A stretch of 64,000 nt of DNA from an uncultured Aquimarina sp. (GCA_947503835.1 CANNFM010000004.1:186001-250000); one strand, 5' to 3'. Positions 20,201 through 28,712 are shown, counted from the first letter of the stretch. Notes: a model not told the origin generated them from the letters alone. A program made the numbers and translations.

Positions 20201-20834
20201 CCCTGACGGTACACGAGAAAAGAAGTTTTCGAGAGCTACAGGTAATAGAAGAAATAATGAAAAGAAAAAGAAAGGAACGATAGACAGACCTAACCCTTCA
20301 GGATTACCAACAAAGAACACCTCGATTTTAGCAGGGAATGATCTTAATTTTAATCCTGCTTCTATAGCAGTTCAGTCATTAGAGTTACCGCAATTATCGC
20401 TACCTGATATACAGACACCTAATCCGAGACAACCTGCTATCCCTCAATTTGAAGGTAGAGAATTCAGAACAAGAATAAATGTGCCTACGCATATTCAATT
20501 CACAGGAGATGGCACAGATCTTGCTATTGATGCTATGACTAAGCGTACCTTAAATGCAATTATAAAGACCTTGACAGATTACCCGCAAGTAAAATTAGAG
20601 GTATATGTAAATTATACAGGAGTAAACTCTTTACGAAATGACCCTAATTTTGAACAACGGGCAAGAAGCCAGTCTAGTAAAAGAGGTCGAAAAATAGTTG
20701 AATTTTTATTACGTAGAGGGGTTAGCCCTGGTAGAGTTAGAGCCAGACAAGGAGAAGTTATTTTTGAAAAAAGAAAACAGGGTAATACCAGAAGGAATAC
20801 CCAAAACTTTAGAATTATTAATCCTAAACAATGA
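17238..20834 (+). CDS. DUF6443-type Rhs protein with an OmpA-like C-terminal domain
   Basis: 1198 residues (1188 if the ATG at 17268 is used). A signal peptide ends near ATYAQ. Residues 60-120 (YDGLGRPMQQ, IGYDGYGRQTRQHLPYVD) match the DUF6443 start of Bacteroidota Rhs proteins. YD repeats fill the middle. The Rhs-associated core is near 905-965 (LNTFDLGARQYDPAIGRFM, VIDPMAD, SPYMFANNNPIQFVD). The variable tail has a basic linker and, at about 1085-1198, an OmpA-like pattern (TLNAIIKTLTDYPQVKLEVY, RGRKIVEFLLRRGVSPGRV). Rhs proteins usually end in a toxin; here the tail looks like a peptidoglycan-binding fold with a degenerate site. The next gene overlaps it by 4 bp. Confidence 0.82.
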   Translation: MKKRHKTYNLMNTIIKTIVYIIVAFTTIGATYAQGLELSEGQNYMMAVKAQEPFTAVTELETAPQEQKIYNITYYDGLGRPMQQTAINGSPNSKDIITHIGYDGYGRQTRQHLPYVDTTGVTGNYREVNINNNINGYYQNKYPDDFPGITDLNQINAYSESVFESSPLNRVQKQGAPGAAWKANPNSDIDHTIKFDWGTNTANEVIYFKVKFADATNTELPSLEKVDFYSPAELRVTITKDENWQPGQTHPDDHTTKEYANKLGRVILKRTYNEGLVHDTYYVYDGFGNLSFVLPPKVDTTDGVSDIELAELCYQYRYDYRNRLIEKKIPGKGWEYIMYNNLDQPVMTQDANMRKENSGKTKDEWLFTKYDAFGRVAYTGKIEDDRDKDVLQTELNNFTASLWVESSNANTIGGANMYYTNGGYPNTQNAEVLTINYYDDYTFLGNTPAPQLGNPGTVYNEPVSNNTKSLATGSKVKVLGTNQWITTVTYYDKKARPICITTTNEYLNTSDIVESKLDFIGKIEENTTRHNKEGHSEIVTIDKFIYDHIGRVMKQTQKINTQAEEVIAENEYDELGQLTNKKVGGTLSGAEGLQTVNYNYNIRGWLKSINEGITANGDLFGFAIEYNTGANPLYNGNIAKTAWQTQSINPNSPNNPVSSSYTYTYDALNRILSATDNTNNYNLSNISYDKNGNILSLTRKGLSDPTNNIFGDMDVLSYNYGNNNSSNTLIKVEDSSGSLEGFVNGVDIAEEYAYDANGNMTIDQNKGITGITYNHLNLPETVAISNSEGTGNISYIYDATGAKLKKIAPSGGSFTETEYAGNYVYKNGNLEFFNHPEGIVEKEADGYKYVYQFKDHLDNIRLSYKDANKDGTITQDEIVQEKNYYPFGLEHKGYNNTIVGVPHDYSFNNKEFDQSLNLNTFDLGARQYDPAIGRFMVIDPMADFINNQSPYMFANNNPIQFVDDFGFGKCGWLCRAFNKLIFGKNNLLPDGTREKKFSRATGNRRNNEKKKKGTIDRPNPSGLPTKNTSILAGNDLNFNPASIAVQSLELPQLSLPDIQTPNPRQPAIPQFEGREFRTRINVPTHIQFTGDGTDLAIDAMTKRTLNAIIKTLTDYPQVKLEVYVNYTGVNSLRNDPNFEQRARSQSSKRGRKIVEFLLRRGVSPGRVRARQGEVIFEKRKQGNTRRNTQNFRIINPKQ

Positions 20835-21385
20835 TACGATTTTTTATAGTCATACTATCTTTAGTCTTTTATGGTTCTTTTGCACAAGAAGTTGTTATAG
20901 AAAATGATAGTTTGATTTTATGGCAAAAGGATAGACAATTAACTTGGGATGATTTTAAGGGTGATCCTGTAGAAGATAAGATAAATGTCCTTGCAGAAGT
21001 TCACGGTAGAATAAAAACTATCAAGACGTATTGGTCTAATGGAGTTCCAAGATTTGAAATAGGGTGTCATTTTCTCAAGTTCGATTCTTGGACATCGACT
21101 AAAGATTCCTTGTCCTTAGAACACGAACAAATACATTTTGATATTTATGAACTTCATGCAAGAAAGATTAGAAAGGCATTTTGTGAACTTAATGAAAAGG
21201 GAGTGACAGACTTTAAAAGTTATCAAGATTTGTTTAATAACAATCTCAAAGCGAATGGAGAATTGAATGAGTTATATGATATTGAAGTTGTCGTTAAACA
21301 AGATAATCAACAAAAATGGCAAGAACAAGTTGCCAAAGAGTTAGAAGCACTCAAGGAGTATGAATATATACCCGATAATGAGTAA
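20831..21385 (+). CDS. DUF922-type putative secreted zinc protease
   Basis: 184 residues with a signal peptide (FIVILSLVFYGSFAQ). The LTWDDFKG motif near residue 36 and LEHEQIHFDIYELHARKIRK near residue 96 (HEQIH, an HExxH-like pair of histidines) are typical of the DUF922 group of Bacteroidota. The start codon overlaps the Rhs stop codon (ATGA), so the two are translationally coupled. It may process or mature the Rhs protein, or act as its partner; immunity is less likely for an exported protein. Confidence 0.7.
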   Translation: MIRFFIVILSLVFYGSFAQEVVIENDSLILWQKDRQLTWDDFKGDPVEDKINVLAEVHGRIKTIKTYWSNGVPRFEIGCHFLKFDSWTSTKDSLSLEHEQIHFDIYELHARKIRKAFCELNEKGVTDFKSYQDLFNNNLKANGELNELYDIEVVVKQDNQQKWQEQVAKELEALKEYEYIPDNE

Positions 21386-21458
21386 ATGATGATACTAAAT
21401 TAAAAACGAAGAAACCCGTATTCTATGGATAAAAACAAATAAAAACTTATAAATATTA

Positions 21459-21503
21459 GGCAGCAAACTTTCTTGTGTTTACATAAGGTTGCTGCCTTTT
21501 TAT
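21459..21503 (+). terminator. Rho-independent terminator after the Rhs locus
   Basis: GGCAGCAA at 21459-21466 pairs with TTGCTGCC at 21489-21496 and is followed by TTTTTATT. It closes the three-gene Rhs transcript. Confidence 0.8.
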
Positions 21504-21589
21504 TACAGCACATACACGATGTGTAAGTTAGTTTCTAATGTTATTAATGACTAACATTTTGGATTTTTCTTCATTAAGTTTTTTTTAAT

Positions 21590-21650
21590 TTTTTTACTCA
21601 AAAAAATTTCCATTCCCGAAAAATGAAACAAGCATCTTCTATTTTTACTT
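21590..21650 (+). promoter_or_regulatory. Conserved leader-like motif, site 3
   Basis: TTTTTTTACTCAAAAAAATT then CCCGAAAAATGAAAC, shared with sites 1 and 2 but without the TCTA.TATTGC part. It lies just upstream of the gene at 21678. Confidence 0.4.
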
Positions 21651-21677
21651 CATAGGCATAAATACCAATTAACAACA

Positions 21678-22169
21678 TTGAAAAACCAGCACCAATTATT
21701 ATACAAAGTCATGCGGCATTTTGTAGGAATGCAAAGGATAGATGTATTTGATTTATTATTTAAAATTGAGATCTTACTATCCTATACATCTAAGCCTCTA
21801 GCAAAAAGTAGTCTTAAACATATTATTGAGGTAAATACTGATCTCTTAAGAAATACAAACCCATTTCTGATTACGGTTCTTCCTAATGGTAATTTTTGTG
21901 AATGTGTAGGTGTAAATGATTGGTTATATATTTATAAAGAACAAAAGAAAGGTATTTATAAATGGAAAATATTTGATACATATTACTTCAAAATTAAACA
22001 TCCATTTTCAGAAATTAAAAAACTTACAAAAAAGAACTTGTTAGAAGGCTTTCAAGATACAAGTGAAGAAGTAGATATTCTAGATTTTCTAAAGAAAAAC
22101 AGAGGTGCTAAAAAGGAGAAGTTTATTCAAAATTTGCTGCTATTGGATATATACAATACTAATTATTAA
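21678..22169 (+). CDS. Hypothetical protein
   Basis: 163 residues with a TTG start; no better ATG is near the conserved N-terminus, so the true start is uncertain. I recognise no family. The N-terminal half is helical (residues 1-60), the middle has several aromatic residues (NDWLYIYKEQKKGIYKWKIF) and the end is charged. It stands 87 bp before the RteC-like gene and may belong to the same mobile-element control region. Confidence 0.5.
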   Translation: MKNQHQLLYKVMRHFVGMQRIDVFDLLFKIEILLSYTSKPLAKSSLKHIIEVNTDLLRNTNPFLITVLPNGNFCECVGVNDWLYIYKEQKKGIYKWKIFDTYYFKIKHPFSEIKKLTKKNLLEGFQDTSEEVDILDFLKKNRGAKKEKFIQNLLLLDIYNTNY

Positions 22170-22256
22170 ACTTCAAATTAACACCAATTTTAATCTATGA
22201 ATATATGATGTAATTATTACTCAAAAAAGGGGGAAATTAATTTAAACACATCATCT

Positions 22257-23549
22257 ATGGAACATATGAATGTATTCCACAGGATATTTCATGAAGATCT
22301 TCATCCATTGACCAACCAAAAAACCAAGGAGTATTATGTCACATATTTCAAAACTGAAAATATAGATAAAATCTTATACCATAATCTAACAGAGCTACAA
22401 CCTGAAAATCTTGATTATAAGGCGTTAAAATATTTTTATTATGAGAATTTACTAAATAATATTCTTCAGGAAATCAAAAGGGATTTACACAAAAAACTGT
22501 TTTCATTTGTCGAAGAAAACGGTAATATAGAAAACCTAATTAAAAGCTATCAGACATTTATTTTGAACTATATGAAGATCATAGAGCAAAACTACATATT
22601 AGGTAAAGAAAGAAATTTGGTATATAAAATTTCTGAAGAGAAAACAGATACCGACATCTTCAAGATTTTATACAAAACATTAGATTCGATTCTGCTTTTT
22701 ATAGAGGAAACCTTTATTAAATACATTGATAAATCTCTAGACATATCCTATCAACAAAGATTATGGTTTGTACATCAAAATCAAGAAAAGATAGAACATA
22801 TACTGATTAACATTCCTAACCTTCAGGTTCCTAAAATTGTTAAAGATGAAATATGTCAATTATTGTCTAAGATAAAAGAAAACAAAATCTCAAACATTAC
22901 ATATGAGTCCAAAGAATATTACTCAACTCTTATAAAGGTTTTAGATCATCTTCTTAACAAAGAAATAGTTCCTTCCAAAGAACAATTATATGCAGTATTG
23001 ATTAGTTTAGATTTCAATACGTTTAAGATTTTCTTCTTTATGACCGATGATATTAAAAGCAAGATCAAAATCTTGAAAAATAATGAGGATAAACTAAAGC
23101 TATATCGGGAATACTTAAAAAAGGTCAAGACTATTGTAAACACAATTCCTTATCGATTAAATCCAGATCTGCCGTCATTACGGCAAAATCTTTTAGATTG
23201 GATCACCGAAGAAATAACTTTTTACCAGGAATTTATTAAATCTAATACATCAGGATTAATGGAAGAAGTAAATAATAATGTCTCAAATAACAGGAGACTT
23301 TTAAAAGTTTCGGTGCCAGAAGTCTCATTAATTACAAAACTACTATATGAATCTAAAGTGGTTGATGGCCCTAGAACTGATTTGTTTTCATTTCTTTCCA
23401 AGACGTTTAGAACGGAAAAAGCATCCTCAATTTCATCAGAAAGTTTAAGTAATAATTATTATTCGGTAAGTGAAAGTTCAAAAAGATCAGTAAAAAAGAT
23501 GCTCAAAGGGATGTTACTGCAATTGGACCAAATGAACGGAGAACTATAA
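22257..23549 (+). CDS. RteC-like regulator of a mobile element
   Basis: 430 residues, mostly helical. The last 90 residues have the layout of RteC C-termini: LLKVSVPEVSLITKLLYESK, then a helix with FSFLSKTFRTEKASSISSES and YYSVSESSKRSVKKMLKGML. In Bacteroides conjugative transposons RteC promotes expression of the excision genes. Convergent with the RpoA-CTD-like gene, whose stop codon is one base away. The family assignment rests on pattern reading only. Confidence 0.55.
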   Translation: MEHMNVFHRIFHEDLHPLTNQKTKEYYVTYFKTENIDKILYHNLTELQPENLDYKALKYFYYENLLNNILQEIKRDLHKKLFSFVEENGNIENLIKSYQTFILNYMKIIEQNYILGKERNLVYKISEEKTDTDIFKILYKTLDSILLFIEETFIKYIDKSLDISYQQRLWFVHQNQEKIEHILINIPNLQVPKIVKDEICQLLSKIKENKISNITYESKEYYSTLIKVLDHLLNKEIVPSKEQLYAVLISLDFNTFKIFFFMTDDIKSKIKILKNNEDKLKLYREYLKKVKTIVNTIPYRLNPDLPSLRQNLLDWITEEITFYQEFIKSNTSGLMEEVNNNVSNNRRLLKVSVPEVSLITKLLYESKVVDGPRTDLFSFLSKTFRTEKASSISSESLSNNYYSVSESSKRSVKKMLKGMLLQLDQMNGEL

Positions 23550-23768
23550 TTATTTTTCTTTAAAAAGGTGTAAACAATTGTTTTCATTTAAAAACGAAAG
23601 AAAATCTTGAAGCATTCGATACGAAAATCCTTCCATTTTTAATAACTCTGATCCTTTGATTTCCAGCAACTTTTCTAGCGTGGTGATGTTATGTTTTTGC
23701 ATGAACGTTATGATCTCTTTAGACAGGTCTAAATTTTCTATGGAATTTTTTAAAATAAGGGGTTGCAT
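23550..23768 (-). CDS. Small RpoA C-terminal-domain-like helix-hairpin-helix protein
   Basis: 72 residues. SIENLDLSKEIITFMQKHNI, TTLEKLLEIKGSELLKMEGF and SYRMLQDFLSFL follow the pattern of the alpha-subunit C-terminal domain of RNA polymerase (LxLSxRxxNxLxxxxIxTxxxLL). A free-standing copy could contact DNA UP elements or regulators. It is convergent with the RteC-like gene. Similar small proteins accompany integrative elements in this phylum as far as I recall. Confidence 0.6.
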   Translation of the reverse strand: MQPLILKNSIENLDLSKEIITFMQKHNITTLEKLLEIKGSELLKMEGFSYRMLQDFLSFLNENNCLHLFKEK

Positions 23769-23972
23769 TAAGGTGATACTTATGAATGATTATATAGCTG
23801 TTTAAGGCCACAATATACTATTATTTCCCCCAAATATCGAATTTATTTTCAATTTAAACCATTGTTTTTCAACTGTTTAAAATTAAGGCAGAGGGTTGTA
23901 AACCCCTTTACCACTGTTTTGATATTATCCTAATGATTCTCTTTGTCCTCAGATAATAATAATCGAGGAAAC

Positions 23973-24128
23973 ATGTCCAAAAATAAAGGGTCAAAAGATA
24001 TCAAAATCGAACGAAATACACTTCCACACGGTGATTGGATTATTTCCGATAAAGATTCTAAAAACAACGTCATTTTAATATCTCGTGATGATTTCCTCGA
24101 ACAGTTAGAAATTCTTGTAAACCAGTAA
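23973..24128 (+). CDS. Small hypothetical protein
   Basis: 51 residues from the ATG at 23973, which has CGAGGAAA just upstream; a TTG at 23943 is less likely. The sequence (LPHGDWIISDKDSKNNVILI) looks like a small beta-rich domain. It is 5 bp from the next gene and clearly in one operon with 24134-26009. Confidence 0.5.
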   Translation: MSKNKGSKDIKIERNTLPHGDWIISDKDSKNNVILISRDDFLEQLEILVNQ

Positions 24129-24133
24129 AAATT

Positions 24134-24424
24134 ATGGAAATCATTGTATTAGAATCAGAAGCCTACAAAAACTTGCAGAAAGAAATGATGCAAATCGTTA
24201 GAACTACTATCAGAGAGGCTAAAGAAGAGGCTTTGCTTAATATGGATCCGGCCAATGATTGGCTATCAGCTGACGAAGCTAAAAAGCTATTAGGAATTAA
24301 AAGTAAGACAAAGCTACAGGAGCTAAGAGATTTTGACGAAATCATGTATTCCAAGGCAGGTAAAGTCATTCGCTATTCTAAAAAGAGTATCCTAAAATAT
24401 CTAGACAGAAACATAGTAAGGTAA
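24134..24424 (+). CDS. Excisionase-like helix-turn-helix protein
   Basis: 96 residues. The C-terminal half (about 40-92) has the HTH_17/MerR-like layout: WLSADEAKKLLGIKSKTKLQ, then KAGKVIRYSKKSILKYL. Such proteins direct excision of integrative elements or act as regulators. The N-terminal helix (LQKEMMQIVRTTIREAKEEA) may be a dimerisation helix. Confidence 0.7.
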   Translation: MEIIVLESEAYKNLQKEMMQIVRTTIREAKEEALLNMDPANDWLSADEAKKLLGIKSKTKLQELRDFDEIMYSKAGKVIRYSKKSILKYLDRNIVR

Positions 24425-24446
24425 ACAACAGTAAACAGGTACAATT

Positions 24447-24653
24447 ATGCTCACATTGGAAGAACAATTACTATTTCTGGAAGAACACAAAAAATTATTT
24501 GTTGAATTATTGGAACAGTTTCAAGAACAGTTCGGAGAAATAAACAAAGATGTGTTTACCAAACAAATCGATCATAATAATTTTTGCTATGATTCTGTAC
24601 TAGTCTCTCTACAAGAATTGCAGAATCTTAAAAACAAGCCTTATGGAAAGTAA
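24447..24653 (+). CDS. Small helical protein
   Basis: 68 residues, mostly helix (LTLEEQLLFLEEHKKLFVEL). No family recognised. Overlaps the following gene by 11 bp, so the two are translationally coupled. Confidence 0.5.
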   Translation: MLTLEEQLLFLEEHKKLFVELLEQFQEQFGEINKDVFTKQIDHNNFCYDSVLVSLQELQNLKNKPYGK

Positions 24654-25755
24654 ATGTTATTTTGATTTCTCCAAAGTCTTTGCCAAAACGAAAAATTATA
24701 TTGATACGCACAACAAAAAACATCAAGAGCTTAAAAACCGTCTTAATGCCAATCACAGGGCAACAGCAGAACTGATAACTCGATTATATGCCAAGCAATT
24801 AAACAAAGCCATTGCACTGGGAGATTCTTTTGAGAATGGAATCCCTGGCTTTAAGACCTTTAATCCAAGTTTGGCCTCTTGTAAAGGTTGCACTACCAGA
24901 ACGATTATGAATCATAAAGTAAGACTCAAAGCTGCTGGATTCATTATCAAAGAAATTCATCATGGAAAAACTGGAATAGAATTATGGATCAATCCATTCA
25001 TTTTTGATGATAGAGTGAAAAATTTACACCCATTAGTTCATGTACAACAAGAACAAAACAATAATAATAGCAGTGTTGATAAGTTAATAACTTCAACTTT
25101 TGTAAATGGGAAACCAGAAAAAACTCATGAACAATACATGAACATGGAGGAAAGCCGAATTTCCGACTCAGAACAACAAACCAGGAGCATGAAAAATTCA
25201 AGTTCCAGGGAGTCGGAGTCGGCTTTTTTATTGGATTTAGTTAAAGATTTCTGGAAATACACCAAGGCAGTTTTATATCCTGATAGTGTCCTAAGCGAGC
25301 CTGAAGAAACAGAAATCCTTAATAATATTTGGGCATCCGTTTACAAAAAGTTTCAAGTAGCCGGAAATCGAAAAGACTGGAAGGAATATCAGGAGATTCT
25401 TTATAAACGAATTGATATGGTTGCTCGATGGTTAAAACGAAATCCCAATCGATGGATACCTCCTGCATACCTCTATTTTCACCCTAAAAACGAACAAAAT
25501 GACTTTAGGAAAACCCATCAATGGTATATCAAACAAGAGGCTCTAAAACGGAACATTAGGAATCAGTTGTTGATCCAGAAAACCGAAGCAGAATGGAAAG
25601 ATCATGAAAAGGGCACAGGAAAACACAAAGGAAAAACCCGTTTACAATTATTCCGTTTACAGCAACAACGATTGTCTGTTTACAAGGATGATAGCCTTAT
25701 GCAAGCCTTTGAACAAAGTTTACAAAGAACGATTCTTAAAAAGTTTACCACATGA
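24643..25755 (+). CDS. Winged-helix protein, possible replication initiator of the element
   Basis: 370 residues. Residues 35-130 read as a winged-helix domain (TTRTIMNHKVRLKAAGFIIK, then HHGKTGIELWINPFIF), of the type seen in plasmid or phage replication starters. The rest is charged and Trp-rich without a recognisable nuclease or primase motif. It lies in the operon of the excisionase-like protein. Replication is an inference from the domain and context. Confidence 0.45.
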   Translation: MESKCYFDFSKVFAKTKNYIDTHNKKHQELKNRLNANHRATAELITRLYAKQLNKAIALGDSFENGIPGFKTFNPSLASCKGCTTRTIMNHKVRLKAAGFIIKEIHHGKTGIELWINPFIFDDRVKNLHPLVHVQQEQNNNNSSVDKLITSTFVNGKPEKTHEQYMNMEESRISDSEQQTRSMKNSSSRESESAFLLDLVKDFWKYTKAVLYPDSVLSEPEETEILNNIWASVYKKFQVAGNRKDWKEYQEILYKRIDMVARWLKRNPNRWIPPAYLYFHPKNEQNDFRKTHQWYIKQEALKRNIRNQLLIQKTEAEWKDHEKGTGKHKGKTRLQLFRLQQQRLSVYKDDSLMQAFEQSLQRTILKKFTT

Positions 25756-26009
25756 TTGCAAGCAACCTACCCAATATCTCACTTACCAAATGTATTGTAT
25801 ATTTTAAAGATGGCAATTCACGAACATTTTATTCTTTCGATAAAAGTCATAGAAACTCTAAGCCAAACAAAGCCCTTGGCATACGAAGATTTGAGAAAAT
25901 GTTACTTCAAGGAAAACTAAAAGGTACATGGGAGACTGCTATTATTTATGAAAATTTTCCAAAAGGAAAGGAAATTGCCAAATATAGAGGTGGAGTTAGG
26001 ATGTATTAA
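25752..26009 (+). CDS. Small hypothetical protein
   Basis: 85 residues; start overlaps the previous stop (ATGA). Two beta strands around IVYFKDGNSRTFYSFDKSH and a basic tail. No family recognised. Confidence 0.45.
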   Translation: MIASNLPNISLTKCIVYFKDGNSRTFYSFDKSHRNSKPNKALGIRRFEKMLLQGKLKGTWETAIIYENFPKGKEIAKYRGGVRMY

Positions 26010-26105
26010 GTCTTTAGGATATAAGCCTTAAGTTTGCAGAGAAAATAAAGATATATGTTCTTTGTTCGATCTTTAGATACTATTTAAAAATACATAAATA
26101 AAAAA

Positions 26106-26432
26106 ATGAAAGACGGAGACTTTAAAGAGGTGATTCAAGAGATTAAAGAATCAAAAGTTTATGAAAATCCTGCAAACTGGGAAAAAAGAGGATTGAATCC
26201 ATCTGATGCAAAAATAATTACTTTTCTTACCAAAACCACAAACAAGTTTTTGGTAGAACTAGAAAAAATTCAACAATCTGAAGAGACAAATGATGTGAAA
26301 CTAATGTCGATTAATGTATTGGTTGATGATTTGCCCTGGGACGAATTGGATACTGAAGAAAAAGAATTTATGACGGACGTTTTAGCTCCTGCTATTAAGT
26401 CAATAGGTTTTGACCCCTGGGATATATTTTAA
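26106..26432 (+). CDS. Small acidic hypothetical protein, immunity-like
   Basis: 108 residues, helical, acidic, Trp-containing end (SIGFDPWDIF). The size and charge resemble immunity proteins or DUF4844-type proteins that stand near Rhs or toxin loci, but I cannot name the family. Gene-poor flanks of 97 and 119 bp suggest that it is transcribed alone. Confidence 0.45.
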   Translation: MKDGDFKEVIQEIKESKVYENPANWEKRGLNPSDAKIITFLTKTTNKFLVELEKIQQSEETNDVKLMSINVLVDDLPWDELDTEEKEFMTDVLAPAIKSIGFDPWDIF

Positions 26433-26551
26433 AATGTTAAATGGAGTTGATAGATTAGTATAAACTAAAACAAAACCTTTAAAGCTTCCAGAGCGGCTAA
26501 TTACGTGTAACGTCCTGAAAAATTAATGATGCTGTACAAATTGTAAAAAAG

Positions 26552-27064
26552 ATGCATATTAAATTAATACTAGCACACATCTTAATATTTATAATTTCAA
26601 TTTTCGGGTTCGGCTATTTTTATGAATTTATCGGAAATGGACCATTGGAAATTATTTATGCTATTTTTCATCTAACAATAGTTCTTACACTCTATTTTGT
26701 GAGTGGTTTTTTGACAACCGATAAAACTAAAAAATTCGACTTTAAAAATTATTTCATTGTTGCTCTAATTGGATTTGTAATATGGTTTTTTGCAGTTTTA
26801 GATTCTCCAACAGACTTGGATTGGAAAAAAGGAAATGGAGGAGTTTTGTGGTTGATTTATAGAATATACATCGGCGGAATAGAAACTCCGTTCAATTTTA
26901 ATGATAGTTTTTCAATTTTGACAAAAAGTGCCAAAATTAATGTTGGACTACTGCTAGTTTTGACAATTATCCCATCTATTTTGCAAACTTATGGTGGCTT
27001 TTTAAGAATAAAACGAAATAAAAACACACCTCAAAATCCCTTAGCTTCAAAAAATGAAACTTAG
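26552..27064 (+). CDS. Four-helix integral membrane protein
   Basis: 170 residues with four hydrophobic segments at about 4-26, 33-52, 67-85 and 133-150. The loops are short; no enzymatic motif is visible. Function unknown. Confidence 0.5.
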   Translation: MHIKLILAHILIFIISIFGFGYFYEFIGNGPLEIIYAIFHLTIVLTLYFVSGFLTTDKTKKFDFKNYFIVALIGFVIWFFAVLDSPTDLDWKKGNGGVLWLIYRIYIGGIETPFNFNDSFSILTKSAKINVGLLLVLTIIPSILQTYGGFLRIKRNKNTPQNPLASKNET

Positions 27065-27123
27065 ACATTGTAATTTAGCAGACGAATTAGAAATATGTCT
27101 TTTATATAATTGTTACCAATAAT

Positions 27124-27984
27124 ATGGAAAATCACGAAGAACACGATAAACAAGCCAAGGAAAGAATAATAAGTGACATCGAAAAGTTTGATTGTCATTT
27201 AGCATTACTAGAAAGTGATGGCTATTTACCTGCTTTTGTTTATACAATTGGTCTTTATGAAAAATTCCAACATCCCGAAATAATAATTTTCGGTCTTAAA
27301 ACTGAAGTTATGGGACATCTTTTGAATAATTTAAGAGACGAAATAAAAAAGGGAGAAAGTTATAAGTCACATAAGACCTATTCTGGATTACTGGAAGGTT
27401 ATGAAATTCAGTTCTTAGAAGTGAAAAAAGAAAATTTTCCTGACTATTTAGGTTATGCCGGTTGGTATTACAAAAAATCTTTTGACTTCCCTGTTTTGCA
27501 AATGATTTGGCCTGATAAAGAATCTAAATGGCCTTGGGAAAATGATTTCAACGAAAATTGGAAATTCAAACAACCACTCCTTGACAGAAATACTGATTTT
27601 AAATATCACGAAGAAAGAAACTTAGGAGTTTATACAACCCATCATGCTTTTGACGGTAAACCGATTTTATATGTTCATCATAATGAGGATGGTGATTGGC
27701 AATTCCATACCGAATATGAACCAAAAATAGAAGATTCAAAGCTAGTATGTCTTGAAGAAATAATAAAGCTTGATCCAACACTTAATGAGATCTACTATTT
27801 AAATTATGGACAAACGGCTTATCGAAACGAAATTGGAGCTGAATGGAGTATTGAAGAATCTGAATCTGAAGACAAAGGAGAAACTACTGGCGACAATGAC
27901 TATACAATGGAGGATAAAATACAACCTAAAAAAACAATAATTAAATCAAACTTTTGGTCAAAGTTGAAAAGTATGTGGAGGTAA
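27124..27984 (+). CDS. DUF4262-domain protein
   Basis: 286 residues. Residues 8-130 have the DUF4262 pattern (LPAFVYTIGLYEKFQHPEII, IFGLKTEVMGHLLN). The rest (LGVYTTHHAFDGKPILYVHH, GDWQFHTEYEP) is a conserved extension of these proteins, followed by an acidic linker and a basic tail. DUF4262 proteins are often found near polymorphic toxin loci; the biochemical role is not known. Confidence 0.7.
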   Translation: MENHEEHDKQAKERIISDIEKFDCHLALLESDGYLPAFVYTIGLYEKFQHPEIIIFGLKTEVMGHLLNNLRDEIKKGESYKSHKTYSGLLEGYEIQFLEVKKENFPDYLGYAGWYYKKSFDFPVLQMIWPDKESKWPWENDFNENWKFKQPLLDRNTDFKYHEERNLGVYTTHHAFDGKPILYVHHNEDGDWQFHTEYEPKIEDSKLVCLEEIIKLDPTLNEIYYLNYGQTAYRNEIGAEWSIEESESEDKGETTGDNDYTMEDKIQPKKTIIKSNFWSKLKSMWR

Positions 27985-28034
27985 ACGGCCACCGTGTATT
28001 ACCAAAACGTTATATGCAACCCAAAAACTACTTT

Positions 28035-28607
28035 ATGAGAGTACAAATATTAATTTTAATCCCTTTACTTAGCTTGTTATCTTGCAAATCTGAACAGAAA
28101 TCTAATACTATAACATCTGACTCAAAAGTTGTTGATGAGAAGAAAGTTAATATTAAGGAACAAACTAAAAATGATACTCTTGAGAGGTTCTTCCCTTCGG
28201 AAAAAGAGATTATAAAAAATGATACCTTAATTCAGATGCGTAACATTGAAATTGAAATCACGCGAAATTCGTTAGATTCTTATATTGTCAATGAATTTGA
28301 TAGCGATGGAATTAAAAACATTCAGAAGTATCGCGATTTCGAAAATCATTTATTAATTAAAAAGGATTCAAAGGTTCTAATTGACACAATATTGAAAAAA
28401 GAAAATTTTATAGAAAACACAGGTAAAGAATTTCAATATATTTCAATATTTCATGGATACTGGTTTAATGAAATAAAAGATAATCGAATTGAGCTATTTG
28501 GTATGATATCAAAACCTGAAACGGACTACTCATTTGCTTTTCAACATTTTTTTGATATTAATACAGGTGAGTTTGAAATAAAAAAATCAATTGATGAGGA
28601 ATATTAA
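28035..28607 (+). CDS. Small lipoprotein
   Basis: 190 residues from the ATG at 28035. The lipobox (LIPLLSLLSC) gives a lipoprotein signal, so I prefer this start to any upstream one inside the previous gene. The mature part is charged and beta-rich. No family recognised. Confidence 0.6.
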   Translation: MRVQILILIPLLSLLSCKSEQKSNTITSDSKVVDEKKVNIKEQTKNDTLERFFPSEKEIIKNDTLIQMRNIEIEITRNSLDSYIVNEFDSDGIKNIQKYRDFENHLLIKKDSKVLIDTILKKENFIENTGKEFQYISIFHGYWFNEIKDNRIELFGMISKPETDYSFAFQHFFDINTGEFEIKKSIDEEY

Positions 28608-28642
28608 AAGGTGGCGTACAACATTATATGCAATAGAGATGC

Positions 28643-28712
28643 ATAATTTTTTCAAAAAAACATCTCAAAACGCCTCAGTTTCATTTTGTGAAACTGAGAT
28701 ATTGTAGCCAAT
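28643..28712 (+). promoter_or_regulatory. Conserved leader-like motif, site 4, with perfect palindrome
   Basis: TTTTTTCAAAAAAACATCTCA as in site 1, then a palindrome CTCAGTTTCA...TGAAACTGAG at 28674-28698 and GATATTGTAG. Here the AATGAAACTG core is part of a full inverted repeat, 18 bp before the gene at 28730. Confidence 0.5.
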
